Source: Streptomyces megasporus
Lineage (GTDB): Bacteria > Actinomycetota > Actinomycetes > Streptomycetales > Streptomycetaceae
Length of the DNA: 64,000 nucleotides
Direction: 5' to 3'
Assembly: GCF_000718985.1 (NCBI RefSeq)
Contig: NZ_JODL01000006.1
Coordinates: 134,444-198,443 of the forward strand
Both the position numbers and the translations under genes were made by a program. The notes under the pieces were generated by a model. The model was not told where the DNA came from and made no database searches. It saw nothing but the letters and a program-made list of their open reading frames with translations. Shown here in pieces: positions 52,482 through 62,169 of this stretch (position 1 is its first letter; each line of letters opens with the position of its first letter).

Positions 52482-52503
52482 TCCCCCGCCTGAAGGCGGG
52501 GGA
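52482..52503 (-). repeat. Right-end hairpin of the IS element
   Basis: A perfect 10-bp stem-loop with GA (plus strand) or TC (minus strand) at the tip begins four bases after the fmt stop codon. It matches the tip sequence of the left-end hairpin. Confidence 0.8.
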
Positions 52504-52610
52504 TTCCCGCCCGACCTGCGGCCGGACGCCCCCTGACGGGGGCACCTTCGGGCGTGCGCGGGGATTCATGGCTCAGGCCGCCTCCGGGAGCGGCGCTCCC
52601 GGAGGACTTC
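52482..52610 (-). ncRNA. Predicted omega-RNA (reRNA) scaffold at the tnpB 3' end
   Basis: On the minus strand, running out of tnpB toward fmt, three consecutive hairpins occur: 52605-52581 (11-bp perfect stem, inside the last codons of tnpB), 52543-52528 (6 bp, GTCA loop) and 52503-52482 (right-end hairpin). TnpB omega-RNAs overlap the tnpB 3' end and finish at the right end, and use flanking DNA as guide. The guide here would be antisense to the 3' end of fmt. Hairpins are seen; the omega-RNA role and its 5' limit are inferred. Confidence 0.5.
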
Positions 52611-53802
52611 CACCCTCGGCACCATCCGGGTTCCAACCCGCCCGGACAACCATCACCTTCGCGCTGTTCTTGTCCCGCGGTGTCACGGTTTTGCACGCGG
52701 TGCAGGTGTAGGTGCGCTCACCCAGCGGCATGCGGTGCTTGGCTCTCGCCCCGCAGTGCGCGCAGTCCATCGTGGTGTGCGCGGGATGTACGAGCCGGAC
52801 GGTGCGTCCGTGCTTGCGGCCCATCTCGATCAGGGCCGCCTTGGTGGCAAAGATGGCTCCGTCCGCGGCCTTCTTGGCCATGGTGGTCTTGGCGAGGAAC
52901 TTCGGGCGGAAGTCCTCGACCGCAATCCGGTCGTGGTCCCGGTTGACGGCCTTGGCCCACTTGCGGCCGGTGTCCTGCCGCTGTCGGGCGACCTTCTTGT
53001 GCAGCCTCACCACCTGGCGCTTCGCGGCCTGGTAGCCCTTGGAACCGGGCTTGCCCTTCGGGGGCTTCCGGCGGGCCATCATCCGCTGGTACTTCGCGAG
53101 CTTCTGCGCGGCCGTCCTCCCGTGCTGCGGGTGGGGCAGGTCGTGCGCGTCGCTCGTGGTGGTCGCGGTCTCCTTCACGCCCCAGTCCACGCCGATCACA
53201 CGCCCGGTCTCCGGCAGCGGTTCGACCCGGGCCGGGACGACGAACGAGGCATACCAGTGCCCCAGGGAGTCCTGGTACACGCGCACCGACGACGGTGCGG
53301 CGGGCAGGTCCCGCGACCACACGACGGTCAGGGCGATCCCGCCGGCCAGATGCAGCTTCCCTTCCTTGAGGCGGAAGCCGCGCTTGGTGTAGTTCAGGCT
53401 TGGCCGGGCGTCGCGCTTCTTCTTCCACGTCGGCATCCCGGCTCGCTGCCGCATCGGCAGGCGTTCCTTGATGTCTTTCTGCGCCTTGGCGCGGGACTTG
53501 CCGAAGTCGCGGATGATCTGCTGCTGCGGAACCGAGGCTCCCTCGGCCAGCCATGGCGTGCGCTTGCGGGCCTCGGTCAACATCTTGTCAAGCCGAGCCG
53601 GGCCGCAGGTTCGCTTGTCGGTTCTCTCCGGACGGGTCTTGTTCCACTGGTGGATTTGCTGGGACTTGGCCACGCACTCGTTCCAGACCCAGCGGCAGCG
53701 GTCCCACTCGCCGGTCAGCGCTTTGAGTGCGGTGGGCGACACGCGAAGCCGGAAAGTCCACCGGGCATGCCCGGCGTCCCCGGTTTCCTTTGGTGTCACC
53801 AT
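52573..53802 (-). CDS. tnpB: RNA-guided endonuclease TnpB (IS200/IS605 OrfB)
   Basis: TnpB is the RuvC-like, omega-RNA-guided nuclease of IS200/IS605 elements, ancestral to Cas12. The 409 residues include the N-terminal OrfB HTH ('RVSPTALKALTGEWDRCRWVWN', in parts) and a complete RuvC triad: D206 ('GVDWGVKETAT'), E296 ('IAVEDFRPKFLA') and D377 ('PRDKNSAKV'). The zinc ribbon cysteines are C347, C350, C367 and C370. All key residues are intact, so it is probably active. The ATG lies six bases after TATTAT on the minus strand, with no ribosome binding site, so the mRNA is likely leaderless. The 3' end overlaps the predicted omega-RNA. Confidence 0.93.
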   Translation of the reverse strand: MVTPKETGDAGHARWTFRLRVSPTALKALTGEWDRCRWVWNECVAKSQQIHQWNKTRPERTDKRTCGPARLDKMLTEARKRTPWLAEGASVPQQQIIRDFGKSRAKAQKDIKERLPMRQRAGMPTWKKKRDARPSLNYTKRGFRLKEGKLHLAGGIALTVVWSRDLPAAPSSVRVYQDSLGHWYASFVVPARVEPLPETGRVIGVDWGVKETATTTSDAHDLPHPQHGRTAAQKLAKYQRMMARRKPPKGKPGSKGYQAAKRQVVRLHKKVARQRQDTGRKWAKAVNRDHDRIAVEDFRPKFLAKTTMAKKAADGAIFATKAALIEMGRKHGRTVRLVHPAHTTMDCAHCGARAKHRMPLGERTYTCTACKTVTPRDKNSAKVMVVRAGWNPDGAEGGSPPGAPLPEAA

Positions 53803-53839
53803 GCGCTCATAATAGCACCATGATCAATGAGGTGCGCAT
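53801..53839. promoter_or_regulatory. Shared divergent promoter of tnpB and the RHH gene, with inverted repeat
   Basis: The tnpB and RHH start codons are separated by 17 bp (53803-53819). CATAAT (53808-53813, plus) and TATTAT (53814-53809, minus) are overlapping -10 hexamers, each six bases from its own start codon. ATGCGCTCAT (53801-53810) and ATGAGGTGCGCAT (53827-53839) form an inverted repeat with a 2-nt insertion around the site. No -35 is obvious for either direction. Confidence 0.65.
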
Positions 53840-54035
53840 GACCCTCCGTCTCCCCGAAGACCTCCGCGACCGGTTGCGCGATCACGCGAAGTCCGAGCGG
53901 CGGTCCCTCAACTCCGAGCTGGTGTACGTGCTCGAGGTCGGCCTCCGCGCCATGGGAGTGGACGCCGAATCACCCGGCGGCGATTCGGCTGCCCCTGCCC
54001 CGCTACGGGGGAAGCTGGATTCCTCCCCGGCCTGA
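53820..54035 (+). CDS. Arc/MetJ-type ribbon-helix-helix protein encoded by the IS element
   Basis: The 71-residue protein has the RHH pattern: strand 'VRMTLRLPEDL', helix 'RDRLRDHAKSERR', turn 'SLN' and helix 'SELVYVLEVGLRAMG', then a disordered Ser/Pro tail. Such proteins bind DNA as dimers, often at their own promoter. It is divergent from tnpB across a shared promoter and its stop codon lies in the left-end hairpin, so it is an integral part of the element. A repressor of tnpB and of itself is the simplest role, but this is inference. No toxin gene is present. ATG 53838 is an alternative start. Confidence 0.82.
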   Translation: MINEVRMTLRLPEDLRDRLRDHAKSERRSLNSELVYVLEVGLRAMGVDAESPGGDSAAPAPLRGKLDSSPA

Positions 54036-54044
54036 AGGCCGAGG
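54025..54044 (-). repeat. Left-end hairpin of the IS element
   Basis: CCCCGGCCT-GA-AGGCCGAGG pairs over nine positions with one C-A mismatch (G-U on the minus strand). The RHH stop codon TGA (54033-54035) forms its tip. Confidence 0.75.
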
Positions 54045-54092
54045 CATCCTCCGGTTCATCCGGTGACCGCCGGGGGCGGCCGACCGGCGACG

Positions 54093-54098
54093 TAGGCT
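54093..54098 (+). promoter_or_regulatory. -10-like element for rsmB
   Basis: TAGGCT lies 49 bases downstream of the IS left end and would start rsmB transcription near 54105. This suggests rsmB kept its own promoter when the element inserted. Confidence 0.45.
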
Positions 54099-54153
54099 GG
54101 TGAACGCGCCCCACCGCGCGCCTTTCCCGAGAACCAACCGGAGCACTTTTCCC

Positions 54154-55554
54154 GTGAGCAGTCGGCCCCGTCGCCCCGCCAGGCCCTCCCGCCGCCCCAA
54201 GAAGGACCCCGCACGTCTGATCGCCTTCGAGGCGCTGCGGGCGGTCGACGAACGCGACGCGTACGCCAACCTCGTCCTGCCTCCACTGCTGCGCGAGGGG
54301 CGCGAGCGCGGAGACCTCGACGGACGGGACGCGGCGCTGGCCACCGAGCTGGTCTACGGCACCCTGCGGTGGCAGGGCACCTACGACGCGATCATCGCCG
54401 CCTGCGTCGACCGGCCGCTGCGCGAGGTGGACCCGCCCGTGCTGGACGTGCTCTCGCTCGGCGCCCACCAACTGCTGAACACCCGCGTCCCCGCCCACGC
54501 CGCGGTCGGCGCCACCGTGGAACTGGCCCGGACCGTCCTCGGCGAGGGACGGGCGAAGTTCGTCAACGCCGTGCTGCGGAGGATCGCCGGCGACGACCTG
54601 GACGGCTGGCTGCGGAGGGTGGCCCCGCCCTACGACGAGGACCCCGAGGAGCACCTGGGGATCGTCCACGCCCACCCGCGCTGGATCGTCTCCGCCCTGT
54701 GGGACGCGCTCGGCGGCGGACGGAAGGGCGTCGAGGCCCTGCTGGAGGCCGACAACGCCCGCCCCGAGGTGACCCTGGTGGCCCGCCCCGGCCGGGCCCG
54801 CCCCGAGGAGCTGCTCACCGACGACGCCGCGCCCGGTCGCTGGTCCCCCTACGCCGTCCGCCTCGCCGAGGGCGGCGATCCGGGCGCGATCGACGCCGTG
54901 CGCGAGGGACGCGCCGGGGTGCAGGACGAGGGCAGCCAGCTCGTGGCGCTCGCGCTGGCGAACGCCCCCCTGGAAGGTGACGACCGCCGCTGGCTCGACG
55001 GCTGCGCCGGACCGGGCGGCAAGGCCGCCCTGCTGGGCGCGCTGGCGGCCGAGCGGGGAGCCGCCCTGGTCGCCTCTGAGAAGCAGCCGCACCGCGCCCG
55101 CCTGGTCGCCCGCGCCCTGCACGGCAACCCCGGCCCGTACCAGGTGATCACCGCCGACGGCACCCGTCCCGCCTGGCGAGCCGGCTCCTTCGACCGGGTC
55201 CTGGTCGACGTGCCCTGCACCGGGCTCGGCGCGCTGCGCCGCCGTCCCGAGGCCCGCTGGCGCCGCCGTCCCGAGGACCTGGCCGGCTTCGCCCCGCTCC
55301 AGCGCGGCCTGCTCACCGAGGCGCTGCGGGCCGCCCGCCCCGGCGGTGTCGTCGGCTACGCCACCTGCTCGCCGCACCCGGCCGAGACCCGCGCGGTCGT
55401 CGAGGACGTGCTGAAGCGCGAGAGCGCCGAACCGATCGACGTCCGCCCCCTGATGCCCGGCGTGCCCTCCCTCGGCGACGGCCCCGACGTCCAGCTCTGG
55501 CCGCACCTGCACGGCACCGACGCGATGTACCTCGCCCTGCTGCGCCGGACCTGA
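54154..55554 (+). CDS. rsmB: 16S rRNA (cytosine-C5)-methyltransferase RsmB-like
   Basis: The 466-residue protein has an N-terminal NusB-like RNA-binding domain ('[22 protein letters not shown]', in parts). Its SAM-binding domain has '[17 protein letters not shown]'. Both m5C cysteines are visible, in '[19 protein letters not shown]' and '[16 protein letters not shown]'. It methylates 16S rRNA at a position equivalent to C967. I chose GTG 54154 because the upstream extension to GTG 54100 would begin only two bases after the -10 hexamer, before any possible transcript start. Confidence 0.93.
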   Translation: MSSRPRRPARPSRRPKKDPARLIAFEALRAVDERDAYANLVLPPLLREGRERGDLDGRDAALATELVYGTLRWQGTYDAIIAACVDRPLREVDPPVLDVLSLGAHQLLNTRVPAHAAVGATVELARTVLGEGRAKFVNAVLRRIAGDDLDGWLRRVAPPYDEDPEEHLGIVHAHPRWIVSALWDALGGGRKGVEALLEADNARPEVTLVARPGRARPEELLTDDAAPGRWSPYAVRLAEGGDPGAIDAVREGRAGVQDEGSQLVALALANAPLEGDDRRWLDGCAGPGGKAALLGALAAERGAALVASEKQPHRARLVARALHGNPGPYQVITADGTRPAWRAGSFDRVLVDVPCTGLGALRRRPEARWRRRPEDLAGFAPLQRGLLTEALRAARPGGVVGYATCSPHPAETRAVVEDVLKRESAEPIDVRPLMPGVPSLGDGPDVQLWPHLHGTDAMYLALLRRT

Positions 55555-55706
55555 CACACCGTCGGGAGGGACGGCGGGGAGCGGGCCGCGAGGACACGCC
55601 GCGCACCCGCGCACCCCCCGCGAACGTCCAGCGAACACCGGACGGCCACGAGAGGGCGGCGAGCGGGCGGCTCGGGGGCGAGGGGCCGGGAACGGCGAGG
55701 TCACGA

Positions 55707-55712
55707 CATACT
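55707..55712 (+). promoter_or_regulatory. -10 element placing rpe transcript start at its ATG
   Basis: CATACT ends six bases before ATG 55719, a leaderless arrangement. The 164-bp gap before rpe otherwise shows only GC-rich sequence. Confidence 0.5.
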
Positions 55713-55718
55713 GGGGCC

Positions 55719-56408
55719 ATGGTTCAGATCAACCCCAGCATCCTGTCCGCCGACTTCGCGCGCCTGGCCGACGAGGCGCGACGCGTCGGAGGACCCGAGG
55801 GCGCCGACTGGCTCCACGTGGACGTGATGGACAACCACTTCGTCCCCAACCTCACACTCGGCGTCCCGGTCGTCGAGTCGCTGCGCAAGGCGACCGACAC
55901 CCCGCTGGACTGCCATCTGATGATCGAGGACCCCGACCGCTGGGCGCCGCAGTACGTGGAGGCCGGCGCCGGATCGGTCACCTTCCACGTCGAGGCCGCC
56001 GCCGCTCCCGTGCGGCTGGCCCGCGAGATCCGGGCCAAGGGCGCCCGCGCCTCGATGGCGCTCAAGCCCGCCACGCCCATCGAGCCGTACGAGGACCTGC
56101 TGCCCGAGCTGGACATGCTGCTGGTGATGACCGTCGAACCGGGCTTCGGCGGGCAGGCGTTCCTCGACATCATGCTGCCCAAGATCCGCCGCACCCGCCG
56201 GCTCATCGACAAGCACGGCCTGCAACTGTGGCTCCAGGTGGACGGCGGGGTGTCGGCCTCCACCATCGAGAGGTGCGCCGAGGCGGGCGCGGACGTCTTC
56301 GTGGCGGGCTCGGCGGTCTACGGCGCGGACGACCCGGCCGCGGCGGTGCGGGCGCTGCGCGAGAGCGCGGAGAAGGCCAAGGCGGCCGGAGGAGGGTGCC
56401 CCCACTGA
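55719..56408 (+). CDS. rpe: Ribulose-phosphate 3-epimerase
   Basis: Rpe interconverts ribulose 5-phosphate and xylulose 5-phosphate in the pentose phosphate pathway. The 229-residue TIM barrel has '[17 protein letters not shown]', '[18 protein letters not shown]', '[12 protein letters not shown]' and '[14 protein letters not shown]'. Start ATG 55719 follows a -10 hexamer by six bases. Its neighbour downstream is a SorC-type sugar-sensing regulator, a plausible functional link to sugar phosphate levels. Confidence 0.96.
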   Translation: MVQINPSILSADFARLADEARRVGGPEGADWLHVDVMDNHFVPNLTLGVPVVESLRKATDTPLDCHLMIEDPDRWAPQYVEAGAGSVTFHVEAAAAPVRLAREIRAKGARASMALKPATPIEPYEDLLPELDMLLVMTVEPGFGGQAFLDIMLPKIRRTRRLIDKHGLQLWLQVDGGVSASTIERCAEAGADVFVAGSAVYGADDPAAAVRALRESAEKAKAAGGGCPH

Positions 56409-56543
56409 GGCGGACGACCGGCGCCCGGCATGGGTGCACCGTGCACGGAGTGAATCAAGGCCACCACGGATCTGCGAGGATGAACGCGCAGGGTGCGTAC
56501 GGCACGTACGACAGTACGGCGGAACGGTAGCGAGGTGAGTGCG

Positions 56544-59121
<2,578 letters not shown>

Positions 59122-59150
59122 GGCCGGAAAGCGCCGCACCACGCGCACAC

Positions 59151-59184
59151 CGCGGCCCGTCCCCCTTTCCGGGGACGGGCCGCG
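59151..59184 (+). terminator. guaB1 terminator
   Basis: CGCGGCCCGTCCCC and GGGGACGGGCCGCG form a perfect 14-bp stem with a CTTTCC loop, 29 bases after the stop codon. Confidence 0.8.
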
Positions 59185-59193
59185 GGCGCTTGG

Positions 59194-59895
59194 ATGGGGC
59201 GCATGGGCGGATGGGCGCGTGAAGGGTACGGCGGTACCGGGCCCGGGGCGATCACCCCCGACGGCTGCGCGGTGGAGGTGTACACGAGACTGCCCGTCGG
59301 GGACGAGCCGGACGTCGTCGCCTCGGCCGTCCCCGCCGGGGCGCGCCTGCTCGAACTGGGCTGCGGCGCCGGCCGGGTGACCCACCCGCTGCTGGAGCGC
59401 GGTTTCACGGTGACGGCCGTCGACGAGTCCCCGGAGATGCTGGAGCGGGTGCGAGGCGCCCGCACGGTCCGCTCGTCCATCGAGACGCTGGAGTTGGACG
59501 AGCGCTTCGACGCCGTCCTCCTCTCCTCCTTCCTCGTCCACGCGGGCGATCCCCGGGTGCGCGACGCGCTGCTGCGCACCTGCCGGCGCCACGTCGCGGA
59601 CGACGGCTGCGTCCTGATCCAGCGCGAGGGCGAGGACTGGCACGACCGGGTGCCGAGGGAGCGCCGGGCCGGGGACGCCCTGATCCGGATCGCCTCCGCC
59701 GACCCCACCGACGACCCCGAGGTGACCTCCTTCCGCACCGAGTACGTCTTCCCGGACGGGACGTGGACCCAGACGTTCCTCTCGCGACGGCTGGGGAAGG
59801 AGCGGTTCGAGCGTGCGCTGGCCGACGCGGGCCTCGTCGTCGACACCTACCTCACCGCCGACCGGACCTGGGTGCGGGCGCTGCCCCTGCGGTGA
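59194..59895 (+). CDS. Class I SAM-dependent methyltransferase
   Basis: The 233-residue protein has the SAM-binding motif I 'LLELGCGAGRVTHPLLERG', the acidic motif II 'VTAVDESPEMLERV' and 'FDAVLLSSFLVHAGD', typical of small-molecule methyltransferases (Methyltransf_11/25 type). The substrate cannot be told. The start at ATG 59194 lies just after the guaB1 terminator. Several in-frame ATGs follow (59203, 59212) and the true start could be one of them. No pathway partner is adjacent. Confidence 0.82.
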   Translation: MGRMGGWAREGYGGTGPGAITPDGCAVEVYTRLPVGDEPDVVASAVPAGARLLELGCGAGRVTHPLLERGFTVTAVDESPEMLERVRGARTVRSSIETLELDERFDAVLLSSFLVHAGDPRVRDALLRTCRRHVADDGCVLIQREGEDWHDRVPRERRAGDALIRIASADPTDDPEVTSFRTEYVFPDGTWTQTFLSRRLGKERFERALADAGLVVDTYLTADRTWVRALPLR

Positions 59896-60033
59896 TCCCC
59901 GGGAGGCGCCGGGGCGCCGTGCTCGGAACGGGACCGGCACACGGGCACGCCGGACGGCGTCCACCGTGGACGGACATGCGAAGCTCATGGACGAAAGCCT
60001 CGTATGCGAATCATCCACAAGGAGCCACCCCCG

Positions 60034-61494
60034 ATGGACCAGGGCACGGCGTCCCCCGCACCCCCGCCGCACACCGGACTCGGAGCCCGCCTGGTGCGCC
60101 GCAAACCCGTTGGGAGGCTCGTCGCCGAGGGCGGCCGGGGGGAGGGCGGCACACTGCGGCGCTCGCTCGGGGTGTGGCGGCTGACCACGATCAGCATCGG
60201 GGCGACCCTGGGCACCGGCATCTTCGTCGTACTGGGAGAGGCCGTGCCCGAGGCGGGCCCGGCCGTCGTCCTCTCCTTCGCGCTGGCCGGGATCACCGCC
60301 CTGTTCTCCGCCCTGTCCTACGCGGAACTGGCCGGCACCATCCCCGTCTCCGGCTCCTCCTACAGCTACACCTACGCCACCATGGGCGAACTGGCCGGCT
60401 GGGTGATCGGCTGGTGCCTGATCCTGGAGTACGGCGTCTCGGTGGCCGCCGTCGCCGTCGGCTGGGGCGAGTACCTCAACGAACTCCTCGACGGCACCAT
60501 CGGCGCCACCCTCCCGGCGGCCCTGTCCGCACCGCCCGGCGACGGGGGAGTGGTCAACCTCCCCGCCCTGCTGGTCGTCCTGCTGGCCATGGTCTTCCTG
60601 CTCGGCGGCGCCCGGGAGAGCGCCACCGCCAACGCCGTCATGGTCGTGGTGAAGATCGCCGCGCTGCTGATGTTCTGCGCCGTCGCCGCCGGCGGCGTGC
60701 GCGCCGGCAACTACACCCCGTTCGCCCCCTTGGGACTGGCCGGCGTCAACGCGGCGGCCGCGACGCTGTTCTTCTCCTACATCGGCTTCGACGCCGCCTC
60801 CACCGCCGGGGAGGAGGCGAAGAACCCCCGGCGCGACCTGCCGCGCGCCATCATCCTCTCGCTGATCGTCGTCACCGTGCTGTACTGCCTGGTCGCGGTC
60901 ATCGCGGTCGGCGCCATGCCCTGGCAGGACTTCACCGGCTCCGAGGCCGCCCTCGCCGGCATCCTCCAGGACGTCACCGGCCACGCCTTCTGGTCCATCC
61001 TGCTGGCCCTCGGCGCCGTCGTCGCCATCGCCAGCGTCGTCCTGGCCGTCCTCTACGGACAGACCCGCATCCTGTTCTCCATGGCCCGCGACGGGCTGAT
61101 CCCCACGGTGTTCTCCAGGGTGCACCCGCGCACCGGCACCCCGCGCGCCAACACCCTGATCGTCTCCGCCTTCTGCGGCCTCCTGGCCGCCGTGGTGCCG
61201 CTCGGCCGACTCGCGGACGCCACCAGCATCGGCACGCTCTTCGCCTTCGCGCTGGTCAACCTCTCCGTCATCGTGCTGCGCCGCACCCACCCGGAGACGC
61301 CCCGCGGCTTCCGCGTCCCGCTCTCACCCCTGCTGCCCCTGCTGGGCTTCGGGTTCTGCCTGTGGACGATGGCCGGCCTCGACCTGATCACCTGGACGGT
61401 CTTCGGTCTCTGGCTGGCCGCGGGGCTGGTGGTCTACTTCGCCTACGGCATCCGCCACTCCCGCCTCAACACCCTGGAGGAGGAGGCCCGGTAG
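60034..61494 (+). CDS. APC-family amino acid permease
   Basis: The 486-residue protein has about 12 hydrophobic helices and APC signatures: 'ISIGATLGTGIFVVLGEA' (helix 1 with the unwound GTGIF), 'SYAELAGTIPVSGSSYSYTY' and 'FFSYIGFDAASTAGEEAKNP'. It resembles the cationic amino acid transporter (CAT/YfnA) branch. The N-terminal 45 residues are cytoplasmic and disordered. I chose ATG 60034 because AAGGAG lies nine bases upstream. ATG 60004 has no such site. The substrate is not determinable from sequence alone. Confidence 0.88.
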   Translation: MDQGTASPAPPPHTGLGARLVRRKPVGRLVAEGGRGEGGTLRRSLGVWRLTTISIGATLGTGIFVVLGEAVPEAGPAVVLSFALAGITALFSALSYAELAGTIPVSGSSYSYTYATMGELAGWVIGWCLILEYGVSVAAVAVGWGEYLNELLDGTIGATLPAALSAPPGDGGVVNLPALLVVLLAMVFLLGGARESATANAVMVVVKIAALLMFCAVAAGGVRAGNYTPFAPLGLAGVNAAAATLFFSYIGFDAASTAGEEAKNPRRDLPRAIILSLIVVTVLYCLVAVIAVGAMPWQDFTGSEAALAGILQDVTGHAFWSILLALGAVVAIASVVLAVLYGQTRILFSMARDGLIPTVFSRVHPRTGTPRANTLIVSAFCGLLAAVVPLGRLADATSIGTLFAFALVNLSVIVLRRTHPETPRGFRVPLSPLLPLLGFGFCLWTMAGLDLITWTVFGLWLAAGLVVYFAYGIRHSRLNTLEEEAR

Positions 61495-61521
61495 GGTCCC
61501 CGGTTCGCGCCGAGGACCCCA
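61494..61521. terminator. Weak hairpin between convergent permease and lipoprotein genes
   Basis: GGGTCC and GGACCC can pair around a 15- to 16-nt loop in the 43-bp convergent gap. It is the only candidate terminator there. Confidence 0.35.
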
Positions 61522-61537
61522 CCGGCCGCTCGGGTGC

Positions 61538-62113
61538 TCAGGCGCACTCGTCGGACTTCCCGACGGCCTCGGCGTAGGCGGCGATGAACTCCTTCACCTC
61601 GGTCGCGCCGGGGGTCCTTCCCCCGCTGATCCTCACGGACGCGAACAGCTCCTGATCGGGCTTGCGCGGTTTCACGCAGACGACTTCGGTGATCGCTCCC
61701 GTCCTGGAGTACAGGTGAGGAGGCTCCTCGGTCACCTTCTCGTCGCCGTTCAGGCCGATCGCGTCGCGTCCGCTCAAGCCGGCCATCGAGGCGGCTGCCT
61801 CGCGTACCCCGGTTCCCTTCTCCCACCACTCCGTGGTGACCGACAGCACTTCCCTGCCGTCCACGTGGAGCCTGCACCGCTCGATGCCGTCGACCCCGCC
61901 CGCGCCGGGCCGGGTGGAGACTTCCTTCCCCGCGGGCAGGAACGGCTCCAGCCGGTCGGCCGGCACCGAGGTGCCGCACAGCGCGTCGGGGGTGGCGTAC
62001 TCCTTCTCCGGCGGCGTCGAGCAGGCGGAGACGCACAGGCCGAGTACCGCGGCTGCGGCGAGCGTGCGGCCCGGCCGGAGCCGGACACCTGCACGTACTG
62101 TACGAAGCTGCAC
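61538..62113 (-). CDS. Putative lipoprotein
   Basis: The 191-residue product starts at GTG 62113, about eight bases after GAGG. Its signal sequence is a basic stretch ('RAGVRLRPGR'), a hydrophobic core and the lipobox V-S-A-C in 'AAVLGLCVSACSTPP', so it is exported and lipid-anchored. The mature part has four cysteines in two likely disulfides ('DALCGTS', 'IERCRLH', 'VVCVKPR', 'SDECA'). I recognise no characterised domain. It lies 56 bp after the large gene that enters from the window edge, on the same strand, so the two are probably an operon. Confidence 0.78.
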   Translation of the reverse strand: MQLRTVRAGVRLRPGRTLAAAAVLGLCVSACSTPPEKEYATPDALCGTSVPADRLEPFLPAGKEVSTRPGAGGVDGIERCRLHVDGREVLSVTTEWWEKGTGVREAAASMAGLSGRDAIGLNGDEKVTEEPPHLYSRTGAITEVVCVKPRKPDQELFASVRISGGRTPGATEVKEFIAAYAEAVGKSDECA

Positions 62114-62169
62114 TTCTTGACCTCTGTGTCGGGTGTGGGTCGCGGGTGCCGGGGGCACTCCGGTGACCG

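Larger units (their letters stand above)
52482..54044 (-). mobile_element. IS200/IS605-like (IS1341-type) element with tnpB and a ribbon-helix-helix gene
   Basis: The element lies between fmt and rsmB, which are normally adjacent. It contains tnpB on the minus strand, a divergent small RHH gene and no tnpA, so transposition would need a TnpA in trans. Both ends carry similar hairpins with a GA loop: CCCCCGCCT-GA-AGGCGGGGG at the right end (52483-52502) and CCCCGGCCT-GA-AGGCCGAGG at the left end (54025-54044). No target-site duplication is seen, as expected for this family. Exact boundaries are uncertain by roughly 5-15 bases because no empty site is available here. Confidence 0.85.

Noticed and set aside
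53820..54035. RHH gene as the antitoxin of a toxin-antitoxin pair
   Set aside because: The neighbour is TnpB, not a toxin family, and no small toxin ORF overlaps or follows it before the IS end.
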